The notes beneath the pieces are model-generated. The model worked only from the letters and a program-made list of their open reading frames with translations, was not told the origin of the DNA and made no database searches. Shown here in pieces: positions 29,101 to 37,754 of a stretch of DNA of 64,000 bases. The DNA comes from Pseudomonas syringae. GTDB lineage: Bacteria > Pseudomonadota > Gammaproteobacteria > Pseudomonadales > Pseudomonadaceae. Position numbers and translations under genes: made by a program. The first letter of the stretch is position 1. Each line of letters starts with the position of its first letter. The stretch spans positions 4,296,001 through 4,360,000 of the forward strand of contig NZ_CP066265.1 in assembly GCF_023278085.1 (NCBI RefSeq). Reading direction: 5' to 3'.

Positions 29101-29979
29101 AAATCGGACACGTACAAGATAAGCCATAAAGCACGAGCCTTTTCCACTCAGACATCGACACTCCCTAGTGCTGAAATGCCAGAAATAACAACGGTCATAA
29201 GATTCCATAAAAATGACAGTATCCTTGAGTTGAAAAATGCGCTGCTCAGTCTTTCAGCAGTGCATTCTTGCGTTGTAAAACCTGTCATTTGTGCTCAAGA
29301 CCTCAAGCCCCATCAGCTGAAAGAGCTAACAGAACTGTGTGCAAAATTCGAGTACAAAAGCTTTACGGATGTAAAGATAAATAAATTTTTCTCAAGCAAT
29401 AACAACGGTGATATTCGTGCAAAGTTGCTTCACGAGGGATTGAAGGCTGCGGAGTCCCGGTACGTCGCTTTTCTTGACCATGATGACTTGATGATGTGTA
29501 ACTCATACGCTTACCTGGTCAATCGCCTGAACATTACAGGAAAGGCGGTTAGCTTTGGCAGGGTTTACGATACCGCTTATGAGTCCAATAAAGAAAAGCT
29601 TATCAAGCGAAACAAAACGTATGAATACGGATTCACGTACAATGATTTTCTGGACGTGAACCATGCACCGCTCCACAGCTTCTTGATGGACACTACCAAA
29701 GTAGATATCTCAAGCATTCACTACTTTGAAGACCAGAAGTTTATGGAAGATTATTACCTGACCCTGCAGATTTTTGACGGAGAGAATACTGACTGGGCGT
29801 CACTCCAAGATAATTTTTATGTAGGTGATTATCTGCACTGCACTGACAGATCGCATACGTTAGCCATTACAGATACGGCCTCGAGAAGCTCCGTTATCAC
29901 CAACACTGAATTCGAAAAATGCAAGAAGCGTGTAGAAGATCTCAAATTGGAGATAAAGAAAAAACTAAATAGCCATTGA
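26191..29979 (+). CDS. RgpF-WbsX-glycosyltransferase megaprotein
   Basis: A 1262-residue multidomain enzyme. Residues 5-30 look like one TPR helix pair. Residues 209-436 match the rhamnan-synthesis F family ([13 protein letters not shown], then [20 protein letters not shown] and SMFWAR). Residues 470-800 match the WbsX family ([20 protein letters not shown], then [36 protein letters not shown]). Residues 995-1262 carry a third, GT2-like part ([13 protein letters not shown] and [11 protein letters not shown] with an acidic metal-binding triad). RgpF proteins polymerise rhamnose and WbsX is a GT99-like transferase, so one polypeptide may add several sugars in series. Base composition is clearly AT-rich, indicating acquisition. 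The next gene starts 9 bases later. Confidence 0.87.
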   Translation: [1262 protein letters not shown]

Positions 29980-29988
29980 GGAAACTTC

Positions 29989-31314
29989 ATGAACAAAATC
30001 TTAAATTTTGTCCCGTCTAAAGCAAGTGCCGTCAAGGAACTGTTGAAAGGCTGGAATATTGAAGAGCCTGCACCAGAGATCAGCCAGTCAGTGGCTGAAG
30101 ACTATTTAAAAATAAGTGGCTGGGCGATCGGGCACCGGCCCATAAGAAAGCTCGCGTTAGAAGTTTCTAACGAAATTTATTATGCCGACCTTGATACCCA
30201 GAGGCCTGATGTCATTGAGGCCGTCTTCGGTAAATCCGAAGACGGCGCAAACGATAGTTCATGTGGTTTTTCCATAACCCTTCAATCTAAATTGTCTTCC
30301 ATTGCCTCTTTTGATATCGGCTTTATTTTTGAGGAAAAGATTGAATGGGTAGGTACCTTCTTCTTTGAGGATCCTCAAAAAGTACTAATCGGAAAACATC
30401 AATGGCTTTTTCTTGACAATGATTCTAATGACAGTGTTGATCAGTTCACAGGGCATTTGGAGTTCCCCGTTTCAGATCAAGAGAAATGGATTACCTACCT
30501 CTCAGATGTGCAATCCATATCAACAATAAACAAGTTCGAATGGCTGATGGTTTTAGCACCGTCAAAAGAATACGTTTTCCAAGATTATTACCCTCACGAA
30601 TTGAGCGAACACAACACACCCGGCCAATTCATGAAGCTCTTTAATGGTCATCAAAAAATCATTTATCCTCTAGATTTACTTATCCAAGATAGGGAATTGA
30701 GCTATTGGAAAGGTGATACTCACTGGACAGACTATGGTGCCTATCTTATCTTCAAGGATATCCTTAGCAGATTCAACCTGCCGGTTCTGAATTTTGATCT
30801 TCACTGCCACATCGAGTTTTCCATTAAGTATTCGATTGGTGACCTCTCTGAAAAGTTGCCCGGGCACCCGAAGCAACCAAAAGTTCAACTATCTGAACGC
30901 AACTGTAAACCATCTGAGGTTGTCATCTATGACAACCACATTCCAAATAACGGACGTATTATAATTTCCGAAAACACACAACCTTTGTGTTCTGACTCTA
31001 TACTGATTTTCGGAAGCTCGTCTGCCTACAACTTTGTCAAGTTTTTCCAGATGTATTTTCGTCGGGTTGTTTTGGTCCACAGCGCTGCGGAGCTTGACAC
31101 AGAGATCATTAGCCATGAAAAATCAAAATACGTATTATTGCAATCAAACTCCAGGTTTATTAATGTAGCTCCTGAGTATCTTGGCACACACAGCGTCAGA
31201 AGATTGATACGCTCCAAAATCGAAAATTTCAGCGCTCTGGAGGTAAGAAAGATTATGAAACTTCAAGATCACTCACTCAGTGGCAACGAAACGTTTTACA
31301 CCTCTATGCTATAA
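29989..31314 (+). CDS. AlgX/AlgJ-like SGNH protein, probable polysaccharide O-acetyltransferase
   Basis: A 441-residue protein. Residues 30-110 contain a beta module with ISGWAIGHRPIRKLALEV, similar to modules in the large GT2 proteins. Residues 130-350 carry AlgX/AlgJ SGNH hallmarks: GKHQWLFLDND, MVLAPSKEYVFQDYYP, the Asp-x-His block GDTHWTDYGAY (about 241-251) and a Ser-containing FGSSSAY (about 340). In the family these residues form the Ser-His-Asp triad that transfers acetyl groups to polysaccharide. Unlike AlgX it shows no signal peptide, so if it acts it does so in the cytoplasm, compatible with the ABC-transporter pathway nearby. AT-rich; 9 bases after the megaprotein gene. Confidence 0.75.
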   Translation: MNKILNFVPSKASAVKELLKGWNIEEPAPEISQSVAEDYLKISGWAIGHRPIRKLALEVSNEIYYADLDTQRPDVIEAVFGKSEDGANDSSCGFSITLQSKLSSIASFDIGFIFEEKIEWVGTFFFEDPQKVLIGKHQWLFLDNDSNDSVDQFTGHLEFPVSDQEKWITYLSDVQSISTINKFEWLMVLAPSKEYVFQDYYPHELSEHNTPGQFMKLFNGHQKIIYPLDLLIQDRELSYWKGDTHWTDYGAYLIFKDILSRFNLPVLNFDLHCHIEFSIKYSIGDLSEKLPGHPKQPKVQLSERNCKPSEVVIYDNHIPNNGRIIISENTQPLCSDSILIFGSSSAYNFVKFFQMYFRRVVLVHSAAELDTEIISHEKSKYVLLQSNSRFINVAPEYLGTHSVRRLIRSKIENFSALEVRKIMKLQDHSLSGNETFYTSML

Positions 31315-31442
31315 CCTCTCAAGATTCAACATAACAATCATTCACGCCGTGAGTGTCAGTGCTGCAATTAGGTTTCAGCTACAACACCTTAAGACTGAAA
31401 ACACATCAATCCACAGCACTGGGTTACACAAGGATATTCTTT

Positions 31443-32330
31443 ATGTCTCTCGCACAACTTTATGCCGCTCACGAAGGGTTTGTATCGGATAAGTGGGATA
31501 TCTACCTATCTGAATATGAACGTCTCTTCAACCGTTTACGTTTAGAACCTGTTTCAGTTTTGGAGATCGGAGTACAGAATGGAGGCTCTGTTGAAATCTG
31601 GAATAAGTACTTCCCAAACGCCACCAGCATCATAGGGTGCGACATAAACCCCCAATGCGACCAACTGACGTACTCGTCTGACAAAATCGCTATCATTATT
31701 GGCGACATTAAAGACGTTCACACTCGCTCAGCCATATATGCTATTTCAACGACGCTGGATATCATCATCGATGACGGTTCTCATACCAGCAGCGATATCA
31801 TCGAAGCTTTCGGCTGCCTTTTCCCGTGTTTAAAGCAAGGTGGTATTTTCGTCGCAGAAGATTTGCATTGCAGCTACTGGGGAGAATGGGAGGGCGGCCT
31901 TTATAATCCTAGTTCATCAATGGCTTTCTTCAAAGTGCTTGCTGACATCATAAATTATGAGCATTGGGAGCTAGACCTTAGCAGAACTCAGGCGTTGCAG
32001 CCCTTCGGGATCAGTTCAGCGTTGTGCGAAGAGCTGTTGGCTGAGATACATTCAGTTGAGTTTGTCAACTCGATGTGTATCATCACTCGCCGTCCGATTG
32101 AGCAAAATGTGTTAGGCGTACGTCACGTGGTTGGCCGAGATGAGCCTGTATGCCCGGTCAAGCAAGTTGATGGCACTTTTTGCGAATCACCGCCGCAGCA
32201 TGTTGACGTGAAGCTATTAGAGATAACCGAACTGGAACTACGGCGAAAGCAGTTATTGGAGCAGCTCTCACACACAGAAAAACAGCTTAATGTACTGCGC
32301 AGAAATACCGGCATGGATACTCAGGATTGA
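31443..32330 (+). CDS. Class I SAM-dependent methyltransferase, MycE-like sugar O-methyltransferase
   Basis: A 295-residue protein starting at ATG 31443, preceded by AAGGA with 8-base spacing. The SAM-binding motif VLEIGVQNGGS (about 39-49) and the acidic GCDIN strand end are followed by IIIDDGSHTSSD (about 106-117), the metal-binding DDGSH characteristic of MycE-like Mg-dependent sugar O-methyltransferases. The final 40 residues (ELELRRKQLLEQLSHTEKQL) form a coiled coil. It closes the AT-rich operon, so methylation of a rhamnose residue in the polymer is a reasonable role. Substrate is not determined. Confidence 0.82.
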   Translation: MSLAQLYAAHEGFVSDKWDIYLSEYERLFNRLRLEPVSVLEIGVQNGGSVEIWNKYFPNATSIIGCDINPQCDQLTYSSDKIAIIIGDIKDVHTRSAIYAISTTLDIIIDDGSHTSSDIIEAFGCLFPCLKQGGIFVAEDLHCSYWGEWEGGLYNPSSSMAFFKVLADIINYEHWELDLSRTQALQPFGISSALCEELLAEIHSVEFVNSMCIITRRPIEQNVLGVRHVVGRDEPVCPVKQVDGTFCESPPQHVDVKLLEITELELRRKQLLEQLSHTEKQLNVLRRNTGMDTQD

Positions 32331-32435
32331 CACATAGCTTCCTGTCTAAATTTTCGTCCCATGCTTGCTTAACGCTTTTACATTTTGGCTGAGTGTGTTC
32401 TCCATTCTTACCCAATACTCTATTAAAGAGCCCAA

Positions 32436-33536
32436 ATGATTCTAATAACAGGCGGAGCCGGCTTCATCGGTTCGAATTTCGTGCTGCAATGGTGTGCTCG
32501 CAATGATGAGCCGGTGTTGAACCTGGATGCGCTGACCTACGCAGGCAATCTTGCCAATCTCCAGTCGCTGGAAGGCAATGAGCAGCATCGCTTCGTACAC
32601 GGCAACATCGGCGACGCTGAGCTGCTGACCAGGCTGTTCGCAGAGCATCGGCCACGGGCCGTGCTGCATTTTGCGGCGGAGTCGCATGTGGATCGTTCGA
32701 TTACCGGTCCCGAAGCATTCGTCGAGACCAACGTGATGGGCACGTTTCGTTTGCTGGAAGCGGCCCGTGCGTACTGGAGTGGTCTGGAAGCAGCCGATAA
32801 AGCTGCATTCCGTTTCCTGCATGTATCCACTGATGAGGTGTATGGCACGCTGGGCGCGAACGATCCGGCGTTCACCGAAACCACGCCTTATGCGCCAAAC
32901 AGCCCCTACTCGGCCAGCAAGGCAGCCAGTGACCACTTGGTGCGTTCCTATCACCACACTTACGGCATGCCGGTCTTGACCACCAATTGCTCGAACAACT
33001 ACGGGCCGTTTCATTTTCCCGAAAAGCTGATTCCGTTGATGATCGTCAACGCCCTGGCTGGTAAGGCTCTACCGGTTTACGGGGACGGTCAGCAGATTCG
33101 TGACTGGCTGTTTGTCGAAGATCACTGCTCTGGCATTCGTCGTGTTCTGGAAGCTGGCGCGCTGGGTGAGACATACAACATTGGCGGCTGGAACGAGAAG
33201 GCCAATATCGAGATCGTACAAACACTGTGCGCACTGCTTGACGAACTGGCGCCCGCTGCCAAGCGCCAAGTCATCAATCAGCAAACGGGCGCACCGGTCA
33301 GCGCTTATGCAGAGTTGATCACTTATGTCACCGATCGCCTGGGGCATGACCGTCGTTACGCGATTGATGCGCGAAAGATCGAGCGCGAGCTAGGCTGGAA
33401 ACCTGCGGAGACCTTTGATACCGGTATCCGCAAGACCGTAGAGTGGTACCTGGCCAATCAGCAATGGGTGAATGGCGTCATGGATGGCAGTTATCGTGAC
33501 TGGATCGTGCAACAGTATGAGGTCAGCAACGCATGA
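32436..33536 (+). CDS. rmlB: dTDP-glucose 4,6-dehydratase
   Basis: Second step of dTDP-L-rhamnose synthesis: dehydrates dTDP-glucose to the 4-keto-6-deoxy sugar. The 366 residues show the Rossmann motif [12 protein letters not shown], the active-site STDEVYG (Thr-Asp-Glu) and the YSASK catalytic Tyr/Lys. GC content returns to the level of the core genome here, unlike the preceding block. The stop overlaps the rmlD start (ATGA). An AT-rich 105-bp gap precedes it. Confidence 0.96.
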   Translation: MILITGGAGFIGSNFVLQWCARNDEPVLNLDALTYAGNLANLQSLEGNEQHRFVHGNIGDAELLTRLFAEHRPRAVLHFAAESHVDRSITGPEAFVETNVMGTFRLLEAARAYWSGLEAADKAAFRFLHVSTDEVYGTLGANDPAFTETTPYAPNSPYSASKAASDHLVRSYHHTYGMPVLTTNCSNNYGPFHFPEKLIPLMIVNALAGKALPVYGDGQQIRDWLFVEDHCSGIRRVLEAGALGETYNIGGWNEKANIEIVQTLCALLDELAPAAKRQVINQQTGAPVSAYAELITYVTDRLGHDRRYAIDARKIERELGWKPAETFDTGIRKTVEWYLANQQWVNGVMDGSYRDWIVQQYEVSNA

Positions 33537-34438
33537 AGATTTTGCTGTTGGGCAAGAACGGGCAGGTCGGCTGGGAGCTGCAACGCGCCCTCGCACCGCT
33601 GGGTGAAGTGGTTGCGCTGGATCGCCAGGGTGCCGACGGTTTGTGCGGAGACCTTGCCGATCTGCAAGGCCTGGCGGCCACGGTTCGCAAGCTGGCGCCG
33701 GACGTGATCGTCAATGCTGCTGCTTATACCGCAGTGGATAAGGCTGAGACCGAACAGGAACTGGCAGCGCTGATCAACGGCGAGGCGCCCGGTGTGCTGG
33801 CGCGAGAAGCCGCGGCGCTGGGTGCCTGGTTGATCCACTACTCCACTGACTATGTGTTTGATGGCAGTGGCGAAGAGCAATGGCAGGAAAGCGCGCCAAC
33901 TGGCCCGTTGTCGGCCTATGGCCGTAGCAAGCTGACGGGCGAGCAGGCGATTCAGGCCAGCGGTGCCAAGGCGCTGATACTGCGCACCAGCTGGGTGTAC
34001 GCGGCAAAGGGCAACAACTTTGCCAAGACCATGCTGCGCCTCGCCACCGAGCGAGACTCCCTGAACGTTGTGGCTGATCAGTACGGCGCACCTACCGGGG
34101 CGGAACTGATTGCCGACGTGACGGCACACATCCTGACCCGTATCGTTGGCGATCAACACTCGGCCGATCTGGCCGGCGTTTACCATCTGGCGGCTGCGGG
34201 CGAAACAACGTGGCACGGTTTTGCGCAGTTTGTTCTGGCGCATGCCGAGCGCAATGGAGCAATGCTGAAGGTGTCGGCCGACAAGATAGGGGCGATCCCT
34301 ACCGAGGCTTATCCACTTCCGGCGCCACGTCCGCACAATTCCCGGCTGGCTTTGGGTAAACTCGAAACCACTTTTCAACTGAAGATGCCGCCTTGGCAAC
34401 AAGGCGCACAACGCATGCTGGACGAAATTCAGCGCTAA
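33533..34438 (+). CDS. rmlD: dTDP-4-dehydrorhamnose reductase
   Basis: The last step of dTDP-L-rhamnose synthesis, reducing the 4-keto group with NAD(P)H. The 301 residues begin [20 protein letters not shown], and contain [21 protein letters not shown] and the catalytic YGRSK. Normal length. It overlaps rmlB and lies 8 bases before rmlA, in the common Pseudomonas order rmlB-rmlD-rmlA, but rmlC does not follow. Confidence 0.96.
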   Translation: MKILLLGKNGQVGWELQRALAPLGEVVALDRQGADGLCGDLADLQGLAATVRKLAPDVIVNAAAYTAVDKAETEQELAALINGEAPGVLAREAAALGAWLIHYSTDYVFDGSGEEQWQESAPTGPLSAYGRSKLTGEQAIQASGAKALILRTSWVYAAKGNNFAKTMLRLATERDSLNVVADQYGAPTGAELIADVTAHILTRIVGDQHSADLAGVYHLAAAGETTWHGFAQFVLAHAERNGAMLKVSADKIGAIPTEAYPLPAPRPHNSRLALGKLETTFQLKMPPWQQGAQRMLDEIQR

Positions 34439-34446
34439 GGACTTTC

Positions 34447-35328
34447 ATGGCTCGTAAAGGAATCATTCTCGCCGGCGGCTCGGGTACCCGTTTGCACCCG
34501 GCCACACTCGCTGTCTCCAAGCAGCTGCTGCCTGTGTACGACAAGCCGATGATCTATTACCCGCTGAGCACGCTGCTGCTGGCGGGGATACGCGACATCC
34601 TGATCATTTCTACGCCACAGGACACACCACGCTTTTCGCAGCTGCTGGGCGATGGCAGCCAATGGGGTCTGAACCTGACCTACGCCGTGCAGCCAAGCCC
34701 GGACGGGCTGGCTCAAGCATTCACCATCGGTGCGGATTTCATCGGTAACGATGCGTCAGCGCTGGTGCTGGGCGACAACATTTTCTATGGCCATGACTTC
34801 CAGTCGCTACTGCTCAATGCCAGCAACCGCGAATCCGGCGCATCGGTGTTTGCTTATCACGTGCAAGACCCCGAGCGTTACGGCGTGGCCGAGTTCGACG
34901 ACGGCGGTCGCGTATTGTCGCTGGAAGAAAAGCCCACGGTTGCCAAGTCTAACTACGCCGTCACTGGTTTGTATTTCTACGATAACCAGGTAGTGGATCT
35001 GGCGCGTCAGTTGAAGCCCTCCCCGCGCGGTGAACTGGAGATCACCGATCTCAACACGCTGTACCTGGAGCAGAAGCAGCTGCACGTCGAAATCATGGGC
35101 CGTGGTTATGCCTGGCTGGACACCGGCACGCATGACAGTCTGCTTGAGGCAGGTCAGTACATCGCCACGCTGGAAAGACGACAAGGCCTGAAGGTCGCCT
35201 GCCCGGAAGAGATCTGCTACCGCGCAGGCTGGATCGATGCCGCACAGCTTGAAAAGCTTGCGCAGCCGTTGATCAAGAATGGTTACGGCCAGTATTTGAA
35301 AAACGTCTTGAAGGAAAAGATTTTCTGA
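34447..35328 (+). CDS. rmlA: Glucose-1-phosphate thymidylyltransferase
   Basis: Activates glucose-1-phosphate to dTDP-glucose, the first step of the pathway. ATG at 34447 after AAGGAC; the 293 residues begin with the nucleotide-binding [16 protein letters not shown] and [16 protein letters not shown], and include VLGDNIFYG and the later TGTHDSL. Length is typical. A longer in-frame start overlapping rmlD lacks family similarity. A strong hairpin follows, ending the operon. Confidence 0.97.
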   Translation: MARKGIILAGGSGTRLHPATLAVSKQLLPVYDKPMIYYPLSTLLLAGIRDILIISTPQDTPRFSQLLGDGSQWGLNLTYAVQPSPDGLAQAFTIGADFIGNDASALVLGDNIFYGHDFQSLLLNASNRESGASVFAYHVQDPERYGVAEFDDGGRVLSLEEKPTVAKSNYAVTGLYFYDNQVVDLARQLKPSPRGELEITDLNTLYLEQKQLHVEIMGRGYAWLDTGTHDSLLEAGQYIATLERRQGLKVACPEEICYRAGWIDAAQLEKLAQPLIKNGYGQYLKNVLKEKIF

Positions 35329-35360
35329 TTGAGTCTGGCGGCTTGATAGGCTAAACCGGC

Positions 35361-35399
35361 AAAGGGCGCGATACCGTTATAAACAGTATCGCGCCCTTT
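35361..35399. terminator. Terminator-like hairpin between convergent rmlA and gtrC-like genes
   Basis: A 14-bp perfect stem AAAGGGCGCGATAC (35361-35374) with its complement at 35386-35399 and an 11-nt loop. A-rich and T-rich stem ends allow it to work in both directions. Confidence 0.75.
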
Positions 35400-35433
35400 G
35401 CAGTACCAAGCAGCTTAATGGATTACTTTGAAA

Positions 35434-36894
35434 TCAATCGACTTCAAGCACCATTTTAAGCAGCTTTTTCTCACCGGCAACAACAGGTTCTACGCTCTTG
35501 ACGATCAGGTGATTCTCACCCGTGACACCGAAATTGCCAACGATTTCGTTAACACACAACTCGGTGGTATCGAAGAAGCAAAGCGCCGTGAACTCGCCTT
35601 TGTCCTTGGTCGTTGCCAGGAAGTCATCCCTGAGGACGCCGCCCCGAAATGCAGCGCCATAAACCGGCAGCGTGCGCTGAAGATGCTTGGTCTCGAACAC
35701 GGCCGGCCACACGTCCCAGAAAGTACCGGTAATGACTTCGGCTTTTTCTTTCACAGCCAGATCGGCGACTGCCTTGGAGTTGGAACGCCATGGCGCACCG
35801 ACCAGTTCTTTATAAGTCGCCGTGAAGCCGCCCAAGGGAACGAAGATGCAATACACCAATGCCAGGCCAGGGATGAGCAACGCGTACTTGTACTGACCCA
35901 GCATCAACGTCCGGGTAATGACCAACCCGAAGACACTGGCGATGATGAGTTCGCTGGTCAGGAAGTAACGCACGTTATGCAGGTTCATCTGAACCCACAA
36001 CGTGTTTGCTAACAAGACCACGATGGCTAGCGCGACGCATAACACGCCACTCAACTCGAGAAACTTTTTTTCCGCTGCTATCTGATAACAAATCAAAGCG
36101 ATGGCGAGAAAAAGCAGGAACGCACCCAAGTTAAGGTTCTGATAAATAACGTGCAGGGCGTCAATAACGGCCTGAGGCGATATCAACAGACCTAGCTCGG
36201 TAGGCGCCACGCCATATGTCTGACTGTGATAGCGCGCAATAAGGACAGCCAGGCAGTTGATGACAAAGAAGGAAAGATATCGTTTCCAGAAAGGCCATCT
36301 CAACACGCCCAGCAAAAAGATCACGGGGATCGCGTAGGTCAGTAAGGCATAGTTGGTCGCGTAAGCAAGGCTGCACACGAAAAGGGCAATCACCGCGATG
36401 ACGGCCTTGGGTAGCTGCGAGTAAGTCAGCGCGTACGCGAGAGCCAACATAACCAGCGAAGTACCGAACGTGTTGTGCTGGACGTAAAAGTTGAACTGAG
36501 CGTATTGGCTCAAGCAGGCGAGCAAAATGATGTTGGTGATCGCAATTGCGACAAGCAGGAATTTTGGGCTTCTATTGAAGAAGATCAAGATACCCAGAGG
36601 GGACAGGTAAGCAAACATGCTGCGAAAAAAGACCTGCACCCGCAGATTGGTTTCTACATCTGTAAATGGAGAAGCCAATGCAGGTATGAAATTCAGCAGG
36701 CGATCCTGACCCCAGAAATACCAGGTCAGTTTCTGGGTCGACATCAGAGAAGTAAGAATGCCATCTCCATCCTGAAAGCCCGCCAATGACTGGGTTAGCG
36801 GGAGTATTGCACCCGCAATAACGCCCGACAACAGGATAAGCAGAACGCCCAGCAAAAGCGTACGACGATCATCACTGGTGGATACACCCGTCAT
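35434..36894 (-). CDS. Polytopic membrane glycosyltransferase, GtrC-type
   Basis: A 486-residue integral inner-membrane protein with about ten hydrophobic helices, from LLLGVLLILLSGVIAGAILPL to YALLIPGLALVYCIFVPLGGF, and a soluble C-terminal domain of about 110 residues. A periplasmic loop after helix 1 carries FQDGDGILTSLMSTQKLTWYFWGQDR, with the acidic D-G-D typical of lipid-linked GT-C enzymes. As the third gene of gtrA-gtrB-X it should be the serotype-specific transferase that moves a sugar from a polyprenyl phosphate carrier to O-polysaccharide in the periplasm. It overlaps the gtrB stop by four bases. Which sugar is transferred cannot be told. Confidence 0.8.
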   Translation of the reverse strand: MTGVSTSDDRRTLLLGVLLILLSGVIAGAILPLTQSLAGFQDGDGILTSLMSTQKLTWYFWGQDRLLNFIPALASPFTDVETNLRVQVFFRSMFAYLSPLGILIFFNRSPKFLLVAIAITNIILLACLSQYAQFNFYVQHNTFGTSLVMLALAYALTYSQLPKAVIAVIALFVCSLAYATNYALLTYAIPVIFLLGVLRWPFWKRYLSFFVINCLAVLIARYHSQTYGVAPTELGLLISPQAVIDALHVIYQNLNLGAFLLFLAIALICYQIAAEKKFLELSGVLCVALAIVVLLANTLWVQMNLHNVRYFLTSELIIASVFGLVITRTLMLGQYKYALLIPGLALVYCIFVPLGGFTATYKELVGAPWRSNSKAVADLAVKEKAEVITGTFWDVWPAVFETKHLQRTLPVYGAAFRGGVLRDDFLATTKDKGEFTALCFFDTTELCVNEIVGNFGVTGENHLIVKSVEPVVAGEKKLLKMVLEVD

Positions 36895-37745
36895 GCGCTT
36901 TTTGCACCGATCTGACGGTTACCGCAGCTCAGACAAACGTTGTCCTTGATGCTTTTTGAGTTCGGCTGATCAACCTTGATCAACGAGAATTCACACTGGC
37001 ATTTCTCGCATTTCATTATCACGTTGTTCACCGAAGGAGAAACCTTGGTGAAATGACTGATCGCCGTCAGTCTCAGCAGATTGGCGATGCCGCGAAAAAT
37101 TTCCAGCGGCGGAATCTTCGACACGCCTGCATTACGCTCATGGAAATGGATCGGACGCTCGGACAACTTCAGACCATGTCGATATGCCTGGACGATCACC
37201 GCAAGGAAGAACGAATAACCACCGACAACCAGCGTGTCAAAGTCGATTGCGTTCAACCGGCTGACGCGAAACGCACGAAACGAGGTCGTGAACTCGGAAA
37301 GCTTGATGCCCAGCAAAAGCCGCGCGGCCTTATTGGCTGCCTGACTGACACGCAAACGATAACCGGTGTAATCGCACTTTCCGCCTTCAGCATAACGCGA
37401 ACCGATGACCAGATCCGTCGTGGCATCCAGAGCGCCAATCAGTTTCGGAATGTCGGCAGGATCGTGGGAGTGGTCACCATCCATCGTGACAAGAATGTCG
37501 TAGGAATGAAAAATTGCATACTTCCATGCCAGCAGATGCGCAGTCCCCAGACCTAACTTGCCTGGACGCACGATCACCTTCAGGCTCGGCCTTGCTAACG
37601 TGGCCAGAATATCGAGGGTGCCGTCCTTGCTGCTGTCATCTACGACAAGGATATCCGCATCGGGGGCGGCGGCCGTGATCCGCTCGATCATGGAGGTAAC
37701 GTTGCCAGCCTCGTTGTAGGTGGCAAAGAAGATCAATTTTTTCAT
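36891..37745 (-). CDS. GtrB-like polyprenyl-phosphate glycosyltransferase with C-terminal zinc ribbon
   Basis: A GT2 enzyme of the dolichol-phosphate mannosyltransferase type: transfers a sugar from a nucleotide donor to undecaprenyl phosphate. The 284 residues open IFFATYNEAGNV, then ILVVDDSSKDGT, ILVTMDGDHSHDP (DxD) and VIGSRYAEGG. Normal GtrB proteins end in two membrane helices; this one instead ends with CEKC (Cys 246 and 249) and CLSC (Cys 271 and 274), a zinc-ribbon pattern. It lies 9 bases after gtrA and overlaps the gtrC-like gene. Confidence 0.87.
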   Translation of the reverse strand: MKKLIFFATYNEAGNVTSMIERITAAAPDADILVVDDSSKDGTLDILATLARPSLKVIVRPGKLGLGTAHLLAWKYAIFHSYDILVTMDGDHSHDPADIPKLIGALDATTDLVIGSRYAEGGKCDYTGYRLRVSQAANKAARLLLGIKLSEFTTSFRAFRVSRLNAIDFDTLVVGGYSFFLAVIVQAYRHGLKLSERPIHFHERNAGVSKIPPLEIFRGIANLLRLTAISHFTKVSPSVNNVIMKCEKCQCEFSLIKVDQPNSKSIKDNVCLSCGNRQIGAKSA

Positions 37746-37754
37746 TATTTTTGC

